A stretch of DNA of 64,000 bases, from NCBI GenBank assembly GCA_964397565.1, contig CAYNJC010000013.1, positions 1 to 64,000 of the forward strand, read 5' to 3'. A program made the position numbers and the translations under genes. Numbering within the stretch: position 1 is the stretch's first letter; the number at the start of each line of letters is the position of its first letter. This stretch comes from JAPLST01 sp964397565 (GTDB taxonomy: Bacteria > Auribacterota > UBA3054 > JAPLST01). The notes under the pieces were generated by a model. That model was not told the DNA's origin. It made no database searches and was given only the letters and a program-made list of their open reading frames with translations. Positions 45,191-51,218 of this stretch are shown in pieces.

Positions 45191-45196
45191 GCATGA
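45050..45196 (+). CDS. Possible 48-residue small protein over the TGCAAC repeats
   Basis: ATG 45050 has GGAGG 10 bp upstream (45035-45039). The frame starts MQHDATRMQHDATGGEMPAC, then CCTCCSIN, and ends in a Gln-rich tail with its TGA overlapping the next ATG (ATGA, 45193). Coupling at both ends favours translation. The internal repetition simply reflects the DNA repeats, so a coding role is not certain. Confidence 0.45.
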   Translation: MQHDATRMQHDATGGEMPACCTCCSINILHTRLQQALQQHFTFSVQQA

Positions 45197-45597
45197 AACA
45201 AAGAACATCACGCGCCGATCGTTTTGCAGCCGGGGAATCCGGCGCCGCAGGCACCGCCCGTGCCCTCGGTCGCACCTGCCCGCCGATCCCCGGCCATGCC
45301 ATGCCGCGGCCACGCCGCATGAGCGAAGCCGAACGCGCCGCGATTGAATCTCAGCGCCGCGAAATATTGAACGCGCTCGACGTGCTCATCCCACCGGCGC
45401 CGGCGAATGTGTCAGCCGATCCGACCAGCGCCGGCCAAACGCACGCAGCCGTTGCACCGCCGTGCCACGATCTACCCGCTGGCCTGGCACTACCAGCACC
45501 CCCAGCCGCTTATGCCCGTTTTTTCGCCAACGGCGCGCTTGCCCTGGCGCGCCAGATTCACCTTCACCAGGTCAAGCCATGTTTAGCGACGATCTAG
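45193..45597 (+). CDS. Hypothetical element protein
   Basis: 134 residues, Ala/Pro-rich. A basic helical part (RPRRMSEAERAAIESQRREI, about 39-58) is followed by a Pro-rich linker and a short C-terminal helix. No family recognised. The start overlaps the small frame before it, and its end overlaps the annealing-protein gene by 19 bp. Confidence 0.5.
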   Translation: MKQRTSRADRFAAGESGAAGTARALGRTCPPIPGHAMPRPRRMSEAERAAIESQRREILNALDVLIPPAPANVSADPTSAGQTHAAVAPPCHDLPAGLALPAPPAAYARFFANGALALARQIHLHQVKPCLATI

Positions 45598-46316
45598 AAC
45601 CCGCGCCGCTGGGTGTGACAGCGCCAGCAAATCAAAGCGCGAATCCAACGCCGGCCAGCGTGCCGCCCGCCGGCACCCGCGCGGCAATCCTTGCCAGCCT
45701 CAAAACGATCGACATTAAAGGCAAGGCCTATATTCCCGTGAACGAACGCGTCCGGGCGTTTCGAGAACTGTACCCGGGCTGGTCACTGCTCAACGACATT
45801 CTGAGCAGCGACGCCGGCGTCATTGTCATGTGCGCCACGATAAAAGACGAGCAGGGCCGCATCATTGCCAACGCCCACGCCAGTGAGACAATCGGCGACG
45901 GCCAGGTCAACCGCACCTCGGCGCTCGAGAACTGCGAGACCAGCGCAATCGGCCGCGCCCTGGGTATGCTCGGTATCGGGATAGACACCGCCATTGCCAC
46001 GGCCGATGAAGTGCATCACGCCCAGCAGCGCCAGCAGGCCGCGCAGCGTGCGCCATACCCGCCGCCGGCATCACGGCCGCCTGCCGCACCACCACCGCCA
46101 CCACGCGACGCACAGCAGGAAGGACAGCAGCTAGCCGCGCAAGCTCAGCGACTAGCGCTCATGAAGCAAATCAGCGCCGCGTTCAAGGGCCTCGACAATC
46201 ACGCGCAGCAGGCCGTCCGTGATCGCGCCGGCAAGTCAACGGCCGACATGAGCATGGATGAACTGCACGAGCTGCACGCCATGATACAGCAGGTCATCAC
46301 CGATTCAATCTTCTAA
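45579..46316 (+). CDS. Phage-type single-strand annealing/ssDNA-binding-like protein
   Basis: 245 residues. The core YIPVNERVRAFRELYPGWSL...TIKDEQGRIIANAHASE...TSALENCETSAIGRALGMLG (about 50-132) is a signature of a widespread phage protein family placed among Rad52/Sak-like or ssDNA-binding recombination proteins, with the ENCETSAxGRAL block as hallmark. A Pro/Gln-rich linker and a helical tail (MDELHELHAMIQQVI) follow. It sits downstream of the replicative ATPase, where phages carry such recombinases. The exact activity is inferred. Confidence 0.7.
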   Translation: MFSDDLEPAPLGVTAPANQSANPTPASVPPAGTRAAILASLKTIDIKGKAYIPVNERVRAFRELYPGWSLLNDILSSDAGVIVMCATIKDEQGRIIANAHASETIGDGQVNRTSALENCETSAIGRALGMLGIGIDTAIATADEVHHAQQRQQAAQRAPYPPPASRPPAAPPPPPRDAQQEGQQLAAQAQRLALMKQISAAFKGLDNHAQQAVRDRAGKSTADMSMDELHELHAMIQQVITDSIF

Positions 46317-46336
46317 CCCACGGAATAGGAACGATT

Positions 46337-46537
46337 ATGCACTTGCACAATTTAGCCCGGCGCTTGAACCGCCTATCCCCAAGCGGCAAGCCAAAGCCAA
46401 AAAGCCGGTTGACGTTTGACCAGGACAAAGACGGCAACTGGGTTGACCCACTGACCAAGATTGCGTACACGGCGGAAGAGCTCAGGCACTTTGGGATCCG
46501 CCCGCTGTTCACGACCGACACCCTTGCGTCGCTCTAA
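46337..46537 (+). CDS. Hypothetical small element protein
   Basis: 66 residues, basic N-terminus (HNLARRLNRLSPSGKPKPKS) and a tail with YTAEELRHFGI. Preceded by AGGAAC. No family recognised. Confidence 0.5.
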   Translation: MHLHNLARRLNRLSPSGKPKPKSRLTFDQDKDGNWVDPLTKIAYTAEELRHFGIRPLFTTDTLASL

Positions 46538-46557
46538 TCCATAATCAGGCACCCATC

Positions 46558-46749
46558 ATGAAGGTAGACACCGCCCTCAAGCTCAGTCAGTCGAAAGCGT
46601 TTCAGGACTGGCGCGTGGCCACCCGCAAGGCCGTTGCGGACATGACCGATACCGCGCCGGCACCGGACGTGCTCGCGCTCATGCGCGCCGAAGTGAACGC
46701 CATGCGCGAAGATCACCAGCCGCCTGCGCGCATCCCGCGCGGCGCTTAA
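46558..46749 (+). CDS. Hypothetical small element protein
   Basis: 63 residues, mostly helical (ALKLSQSKAFQDWRVATRKA). 20 bp after the previous gene. No family recognised. The 126 bp after it contain nothing recognisable apart from the ribosome site of the next gene. Confidence 0.5.
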   Translation: MKVDTALKLSQSKAFQDWRVATRKAVADMTDTAPAPDVLALMRAEVNAMREDHQPPARIPRGA

Positions 46750-46875
46750 TGACAGCAACCGCCCCACGCCGCGCAAGCGGACGGTCGATCCGGGGCGCTC
46801 AGATAGATGCAGCGCCAGCCCGCGCAGCGTGCGCCGGCCAGCATACCATAATACGATGAACACAAGGAAATCAAA

Positions 46876-47451
46876 ATGGAAAGACCCGACAAACTCAAGA
46901 AACTAACGCCCACCGCGATCATGGTGAACGAGCCGCCCACCATTGACGGCCAGCTTGCCCTGCTCGATGCCTGCCTTGAATGGCTGCACGACGATCACAC
47001 CGCGATTCTTGCCCAACAGGAAGACATCGCGCAGAAACTTTTCTACGCGAAACATGACTTCAATGCCGCAATGGACATCAAGAGCCGCCTTGAAGCTCAG
47101 TATGGCGCGGCACGTGGCGCGATCAACACGTTTGATCCGTGGGCTAGCCAGCAGGTAGAAGCGGCACCAACAAACAATCCTGTATTGGCCGCAGCAGCAG
47201 CAGAACTTGCCAAGGCACGCCAAAGCGTAACGGACGCAAGCGATGCAATGGATAGTTTGCGTACAAAGTCCCACGAGCTTGACAAGCTTGACTTCGAATT
47301 GAAAGATGTCAGCCGCTGGGTTAAGTCACGCATTGAGCGCAAGGTCGCACTGTTACGGGGAACCGTTGCGGATGAGACCGAAAAGAACAGTCCTGCATTT
47401 GAAGAGGCCCACGCTCTCGCAGTCACTCCGTCTGTTTCATCCAGTGTCTAA
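46876..47451 (+). CDS. Coiled-coil element protein
   Basis: 191 residues with long predicted helices (DHTAILAQQEDIAQKLFYAK, then SVTDASDAMDSLRTKSHELD) and an Ala-rich hinge. The ATG follows AAGGAAATCAAA. It may be a structural or DNA-associated helper; no family recognised. Confidence 0.55.
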   Translation: MERPDKLKKLTPTAIMVNEPPTIDGQLALLDACLEWLHDDHTAILAQQEDIAQKLFYAKHDFNAAMDIKSRLEAQYGAARGAINTFDPWASQQVEAAPTNNPVLAAAAAELAKARQSVTDASDAMDSLRTKSHELDKLDFELKDVSRWVKSRIERKVALLRGTVADETEKNSPAFEEAHALAVTPSVSSSV

Positions 47452-47818
47452 TCACCGCCAAAGCGGGGGACGCCGGCGCAGTCGTGCGCCACGTCCCCCG
47501 GCATTATCACGTAAAACGAAACGCGCTTCAGTGCCACCACCGCCGCGAAAGAAAGCTCCTGCACTATCCGAACCCGCGACCGTGCCCGCAGTTGATCCCC
47601 GCACCATGCGCACGCCCGCATCCATACTCTTGCTGATTGAACAGACCGTTCACAACGTCATTGCCGAAACGATTGCGCCAGAGAAGGCCCGCCTGCTGAT
47701 CTATGCCGCGCAGACCGGCACCGGCACGCTTAAGGCGCTGATCCTAGATACCAAGCAAGAAGAATTTGAACGCCGCCTCATTGAAATTGAAAAGCGATAT
47801 GCACTCGAAAAGCAATAG
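47444..47818 (+). CDS. Hypothetical basic element protein
   Basis: 124 residues if translation begins at GTG 47444, which overlaps the previous stop by 8 bp. A second possible start is ATG 47606. The N-terminal 45 residues are Arg/Pro-rich; the C-terminus is helical (SILLLIEQTVHNVIAETI, EEFERRLIEIEKRYALEK). It precedes an HNH-like gene, a position often held by small terminase-like proteins, but I see no motif that proves it. Confidence 0.45.
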   Translation: MSNHRQSGGRRRSRAPRPPALSRKTKRASVPPPPRKKAPALSEPATVPAVDPRTMRTPASILLLIEQTVHNVIAETIAPEKARLLIYAAQTGTGTLKALILDTKQEEFERRLIEIEKRYALEKQ

Positions 47819-48179
47819 GCACGGCCAGCGCAGAGCCGGGACAGCCCCGCGGCGCCACGATCCACAGCAGGATGGTATCAGAACACCCCCGGCCACCTTG
47901 CGCGCCCACTATCGCGCGTTCATCCATGCGATGCTGCAGCGGCACCGGCATTGCCAATCTTGCGGGCACACGGCGCACGCCACCGGCACCCGCCGGCTGT
48001 TCATCCATTACATGATGCAGGTTGCGCAGCTAGGCGTCCACGATCCCGCCGTAACGGACGCCGGCAACACGCTTGTGCTATGCAGCCATTGCCACGGACT
48101 ATTCCACACCGGCCTGCGCGACTACTCACAAGCCCGCTGGAAGGCCGCCGGCCACAACCGGGGCGCAGCTATCGCATGA
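47799..48179 (+). CDS. HNH-like nuclease/zinc-finger protein
   Basis: 126 residues from ATG 47799 (an upstream ATG at 47766 is in frame). HCQSCG and VLCSHCHGLFHTG supply two Cys-x2-Cys pairs and a His, as in small phage HNH proteins. The HNH Asn and first His are not clear, so it may be a zinc-ribbon protein. It overlaps both neighbours. Confidence 0.6.
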   Translation: MHSKSNRHGQRRAGTAPRRHDPQQDGIRTPPATLRAHYRAFIHAMLQRHRHCQSCGHTAHATGTRRLFIHYMMQVAQLGVHDPAVTDAGNTLVLCSHCHGLFHTGLRDYSQARWKAAGHNRGAAIA

Positions 48180-48526
48180 AACGCAAGCGACCAGGTGAAC
48201 ACGTCAAGAACACCCACCCCGTGCCGCTCACGCCCGCACAGCTTGCCAATGCTGATGACGCCACGGTCATCCGCCACTTGCTGCAGGTGTGCCTTGAACG
48301 CCTCGAAGCCGGGCGCAAACTTGAACGGGTGCGTAACATAGTCTACCCCGAAATCACCTGCATTGTGCGCGATGTAGAGCGTTTGCAGCGCCGCCTCCGC
48401 GAACTCGAAGGCAAGCCCGATCCAAAGCCAGCCGCCGGCACGCCGGCCTTGAATGATCATCACGAAGGCACGGTTACCACGGCGCCGCCGGCGGCTGATT
48501 TATTCTGGCAACAGGGCCGCGCTTGA
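48176..48526 (+). CDS. Hypothetical element protein
   Basis: 116 residues; ATG overlaps the previous TGA (ATGA). A helical middle (VIRHLLQVCLERLEAGRKLE) and a disordered Pro/Ala tail. No family recognised. Confidence 0.5.
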   Translation: MKRKRPGEHVKNTHPVPLTPAQLANADDATVIRHLLQVCLERLEAGRKLERVRNIVYPEITCIVRDVERLQRRLRELEGKPDPKPAAGTPALNDHHEGTVTTAPPAADLFWQQGRA

Positions 48527-48530
48527 CCCT

Positions 48531-48770
48531 ATGGACATTTTCTCGAATAAGCCGGGGGCACGCGCGCGCATGGAAACGATAGAGCGATTGACGGCCAAGC
48601 AAGTGGCCGCGCAGTTGCGCGTCACCACCCGGACGTTGCGCAAATGGATACAGGCCGGGCGCTTGAAATGCTGGCGTTGCGGCCGGGCACGGTTTTTCAC
48701 CCTGGCGCAGGTGCGCGCATTTTTGCGGTCCGGGCGCAGTGTCTATCCGCCCGATCAGGCCGACGAATGA
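48531..48770 (+). CDS. HTH_17/excisionase-like DNA-binding protein
   Basis: 79 residues from ATG 48531, or 66 from ATG 48570. RLTAKQVAAQLRVTTRTLRK then WIQAGRLKCWRCGRARFFTL is a winged HTH of the AlpA/excisionase type, unusual in having CWRC within the wing. Its stop overlaps the methyltransferase start (ATGA), so it may control it. Confidence 0.75.
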   Translation: MDIFSNKPGARARMETIERLTAKQVAAQLRVTTRTLRKWIQAGRLKCWRCGRARFFTLAQVRAFLRSGRSVYPPDQADE

Positions 48771-49603
48771 CCATGCAGCCATATCACCACGACCCCGCCG
48801 TGACGCTCTATCAGGGCGAAGCCCTTGCCACGTTGCAGACATTACCAGACAACGCCGTCGACGCGCTCATGACTGACCCGCCCTACAGCAGCGGCGGGTT
48901 CACGCGCGGAGACCGCAACCAAGACCCCGGCGACAAATACGTCCAGGACGGCGTGGGCATCATCCGGCCCTCGTTCACGGGCGACAACCGCGACGGGAGA
49001 TCATGGTGCTACTGGTGCGCCTTGTGGCTGTCCGAGTGCGCGCGCATTGTGAAGCCCGGCGGCTATGCGCTCATGTTCACTGACTGGCGCATGCTGCCGC
49101 TTGCCACGGACGCGCTGCAAGCCGCTGGCTGGCTATGGCGTGGCATCATTGCGTGGGACAAGGGCCAGGCAGCCCGCGCGCCGCACAAGGGCTACTTCCG
49201 CCACCAGTGCGAGTACATCGTGTGGGGCACGCGCGGCCAGTGTGCGCAGGCGACCCATGCAGGCCCCTGGCCGGGCTGCTACCGCGTGCCAGTGCTGCAA
49301 GCAGATAAACACCACATGACCGGCAAGCCGACCGCGCTCATGGCCGCGTTGTGCGAATGCGTGCCACCCGGCGCGGCCGTGCTCGATCCGTTTGCCGGCA
49401 GCGGCACCACGCTTGTAGCTGCCGCCGGATCCGGACGTCGCGCTATCGGCATTGAAAAGGAATCCGAGTATTGCCGCATCACCGTTGACCGCTTGCGGCA
49501 GATCGGCGCGCAGCCCGACCTCGCCGGCATGGAATCGCCGCCCGATCGGGGCACGAAATCCGAGCCAGCGATCGCACCGATCGACATTGCAGCTACCCCT
49601 TGA
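48767..49603 (+). CDS. Beta-class DNA methyltransferase (N4-cytosine or N6-adenine)
   Basis: 278 residues. Motif IV DPPY (37-40) comes first and motif I DPFAGSGTT (207-215) near the C-terminus, the beta-class order. YFRHQCEYIVWGTRG and ITVDRLRQIG are typical of phage and orphan enzymes. No restriction gene accompanies it, so it probably protects or marks element or host DNA. The TGA stop overlaps the -35 of P2. Confidence 0.88.
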   Translation: MTMQPYHHDPAVTLYQGEALATLQTLPDNAVDALMTDPPYSSGGFTRGDRNQDPGDKYVQDGVGIIRPSFTGDNRDGRSWCYWCALWLSECARIVKPGGYALMFTDWRMLPLATDALQAAGWLWRGIIAWDKGQAARAPHKGYFRHQCEYIVWGTRGQCAQATHAGPWPGCYRVPVLQADKHHMTGKPTALMAALCECVPPGAAVLDPFAGSGTTLVAAAGSGRRAIGIEKESEYCRITVDRLRQIGAQPDLAGMESPPDRGTKSEPAIAPIDIAATP

Positions 49604-49628
49604 CTTTTGAGAGCGAGAATGCTATGCT
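49600..49628 (+). promoter_or_regulatory. Promoter P2 of the right operon
   Basis: TTGACT (49600-49605), 17 bp spacer, TATGCT (49623-49628). It duplicates P1 in boxes, spacing and flanks. The predicted start is G49635, the first base of helix A of the leader. Confidence 0.85.
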
Positions 49629-49634
49629 GTTCAC

Positions 49635-49742
49635 GCTTAGTTTACCGAGTCGAAAGACTCAACACATATACGGCGCGCACAGTGTGCCAGAACCGCGAGG
49701 ACTGGCATTTCTACCTCGGTAGACTAAGCAACACTGTGCGCG
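49635..49742 (+). ncRNA. Pseudoknotted leader RNA, copy 2 (right operon leader)
   Basis: 108 nt. Helix A: GCTTAGTTTACCGAG (49635-49649) with CTCGGTAGACTAAGC (49715-49729), 15 bp with one G-U. Hairpin D: GAGTC-GAAA-GACTC (49647-49660), sharing three bases with helix A. Helix B: CGCGCACAGTGT (49674-49685) with ACACTGTGCGCG (49731-49742), perfect. Hairpin C: GCCAG/CTGGC (49686-49690, 49702-49706) enclosing AA and CC-GCGA-GG with a GNRA tetraloop. One A (49730) joins the two 3' strands. TCTTTTA and the GGAGAG ribosome site follow. Same order, junctions and length as copy 1 at 40753-40860. Confidence 0.88.
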
Positions 49743-49760
49743 TCTTTTATGGAGAGTAGT

Positions 49761-49976
49761 ATGAACCAATCACCCACAGTACCAGCGCCCGCGGTGCAAA
49801 CGTGCCAGCTGCACGCCGCGATTGCAATGCACCTGATCCGCGACCAATGGCGACGCCATGTTCGCATCACTCTCTACTCCCTGGCCGGGCTTGCCAACAG
49901 CGCCCCGCGCGCCGTTGAATTGATGCAGCATGACCTGCAGGAAGAAATAGGCGACATCACGGGGAGGCAATCATGA
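49761..49976 (+). CDS. Small element protein, tandem paralogue 1
   Basis: 71 residues from ATG 49761 (GGAGAG at 49751-49756). AIAMHLIRDQWRRHVRITLY and then AVELMQHDLQEEI align with the next gene (DTARVMLDQWRRNTGTTLRV, AVDFMHQLMAQEVEEF). Probably a small helical regulatory or binding protein. First gene of the P2 operon and directly under the pseudoknot leader. Confidence 0.6.
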   Translation: MNQSPTVPAPAVQTCQLHAAIAMHLIRDQWRRHVRITLYSLAGLANSAPRAVELMQHDLQEEIGDITGRQS

Positions 49977-50197
49977 AGCCGCTATCCTTTCCCACGACGC
50001 CCGAACCGACTGCGCTGGACACCGCGCGCGTGATGCTCGATCAGTGGCGCCGCAACACCGGCACGACCTTGCGCGTGCTCTATCGCACGACCCAGAACGT
50101 CAAGCCGGCCGTAGACTTCATGCACCAGCTCATGGCGCAGGAAGTGGAAGAGTTCTACAAAGCGAAGAATATCACCATCACCGAGGCCCGCACATGA
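49973..50197 (+). CDS. Small element protein, tandem paralogue 2
   Basis: 74 residues; ATG overlaps the preceding TGA. Shares the DQWRR block and the C-terminal helix pattern with its neighbour. No known family recognised. Confidence 0.6.
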   Translation: MKPLSFPTTPEPTALDTARVMLDQWRRNTGTTLRVLYRTTQNVKPAVDFMHQLMAQEVEEFYKAKNITITEART

Positions 50198-50613
50198 AAC
50201 GCCAGCCCCCTACCTTTGACGAAATGATGCAGAAAGCCGTGGCCGTGCCGTTGCTCATGCCTGGCACGCCCGTGTGGATTGCGCTGGAATACCAGCGCAT
50301 GAAGCGCGGCGCGGCACGCCCGGCGCTTGTGCCCGTGCCAGAACGCGGCATCATCCATAACGTGCGCATGATTCACTACCTGGTCGACCTGGAAAACGGC
50401 AATGCGCTTGACCGCCACGATCTAACGGGCTGCTACTCCCGCGACTGCCACAACGTCTATGCCACGGAGGAGGAGTGCATTCAGTGCGCCGGCTCAATAG
50501 ATCGGCTCAGGGCGTATCAGTGCGGCAGCGATCCCAACGTGCGCTTTGACGACTTCGCCGCGTTCGCCACCCAGTTCCCGCCCTCAATGAAGCCGAAACC
50601 CTGGAGGACATGA
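50194..50613 (+). CDS. Hypothetical Cys-rich element protein
   Basis: 139 residues; ATG overlaps the preceding TGA. The C-terminal half has a Cys cluster (CYSRDCHNVYATEEECIQC, about 89-107) that may bind zinc. The N-terminus is FDEMMQKAVAVPLLMPGTPV. No family recognised. Confidence 0.55.
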   Translation: MKRQPPTFDEMMQKAVAVPLLMPGTPVWIALEYQRMKRGAARPALVPVPERGIIHNVRMIHYLVDLENGNALDRHDLTGCYSRDCHNVYATEEECIQCAGSIDRLRAYQCGSDPNVRFDDFAAFATQFPPSMKPKPWRT

Positions 50614-50909
50614 TGAACGATCCGCAACCGACCGGCCCCGAAATCCCCCCGACACGCCGAGATAGACCGCCACAACGCTACCTCACAACTGCAAAGGCGT
50701 GCAAGCAATACGGCATCACGCCCAGCTACTTGCGCCGGCTTGCCAGCAAGGGCTTGCTGACGCGCTGCAAGTTTGGCGTGCCCGGCCGCGACGCAATGCA
50801 CCGCGACCGCCGCTTGTCCTTGTGGCTTGTGTGGGAGCTTGAAAGCCTGCTGACCGTGGAAGCGGGCACGGGCCAGACGCAACGACACCGGCGTGCCTGG
50901 CGGGGATAG
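50610..50909 (+). CDS. HTH-like DNA-binding protein
   Basis: 99 residues; ATG 50610 overlaps the preceding TGA, and ATG 50613 is an alternative. YLTTAKACKQYGITPSYLRR then LASKGLLTRCKFG is a helix-turn-helix pattern of the excisionase/MerR sort. Last gene of the P2 operon, before an intrinsic terminator. The third such HTH protein of the element. Confidence 0.65.
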   Translation: MMNDPQPTGPEIPPTRRDRPPQRYLTTAKACKQYGITPSYLRRLASKGLLTRCKFGVPGRDAMHRDRRLSLWLVWELESLLTVEAGTGQTQRHRRAWRG

Positions 50910-50939
50910 CCATGTTCACCCGCCCTGGCGCGCCAATCC

Positions 50940-50973
50940 AAGCCCGGTGGCATCATCCCCGCCGGGCTTTTTC
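50940..50973 (+). terminator. Intrinsic terminator of the right operon
   Basis: AAGCCCGGTGG (50940-50950), loop, CCGCCGGGCTT (50959-50969, one G-U) and a T run. It isolates the P2 operon from promoter P3 and the host gene. Confidence 0.92.
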
Positions 50974-50979
50974 TTTCGC

Positions 50980-51008
50980 TTGACGCCCCCACGTCAGTGT
51001 GGTATAAT
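50980..51008 (+). promoter_or_regulatory. Outward promoter P3 facing accA
   Basis: TTGACG (50980-50985), 17 bp spacer, TATAAT (51003-51008): the best -10 box in the element. The start is near 51015, and reading continues through the right arm repeats and attR into accA at 51213. A 47-codon frame opens at 51015 (to 51158) exactly at the predicted start, but it runs through the arm repeats and has no family features. Confidence 0.8.
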
Positions 51009-51142
51009 GCCGGCATGAACACACGCCACGATCGTGCCAGCAAGTGGTATGTCGCCACATGCCAGGAAGTCCCCGAAGTCAACGGCAATGGCGACAGCGA
51101 GCTGCGCCAATCGCGCCATGCGGGCACTTGTGCCGCCTCAAG

Positions 51143-51164
51143 AGTGAGAGCAAAGTGAGAGCAA
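51143..51164 (+). repeat. Right arm-type repeats
   Basis: AGTGAGAGCAA at 51143-51153 and 51154-51164, matching the left doublet at 40691-40713 in the same orientation, 33 bp from attR. Confidence 0.8.
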
Positions 51165-51196
51165 GCCAGCCGCAAGACCAGTAAATATGTATGCTA

Positions 51197-51218
51197 TGAT
51201 CATTCAAGACTGATGATT
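51197..51218. other. attR core
   Basis: 22 bp identical to 40532-40553. It contains the accA ATG (51213-51215), so accA is complete after integration. Confidence 0.92.

Larger units (their letters stand above)
40532..51218. mobile_element. 10.7 kb integrated satellite-like element splitting a host operon
   Basis: Bounded by a perfect 22 bp direct repeat (40532-40553 and 51197-51218). The unit length is 10,665 bp. It carries an integrase at the left end, paired 11 bp arm repeats near both ends, a replication/recombination-like block, a DNA methyltransferase and many small genes packed with ATGA overlaps. I find no capsid, portal, large terminase, tail, relaxase or conjugation genes. That points to a phage satellite or another hitch-hiking element rather than a full prophage or ICE. 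Host genes on each side (L,D-transpeptidase and accA) are complete. Segment by segment: 40532-43329 integration module; 43460-49603 replication and DNA-processing block; 49600-50973 right operon; 50980-51218 right end. Confidence 0.92.

Noticed and set aside
40753..49742. Interleaved inverted repeats as DNA binding sites for the integrase
   Set aside because: Possible, but the GNRA loops, base-paired compensations, identical 108-nt length from the transcription start and position before ribosome sites argue for RNA.
51015..51158. 47-codon gene under P3
   Set aside because: It starts at the predicted first transcribed base but runs through the arm repeats, has no recognisable features, and P3 is better explained as reading into accA.
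40532..51218. Intact prophage or ICE
   Set aside because: No structural, packaging, lysis, relaxase or conjugation genes can be recognised in 10.7 kb.
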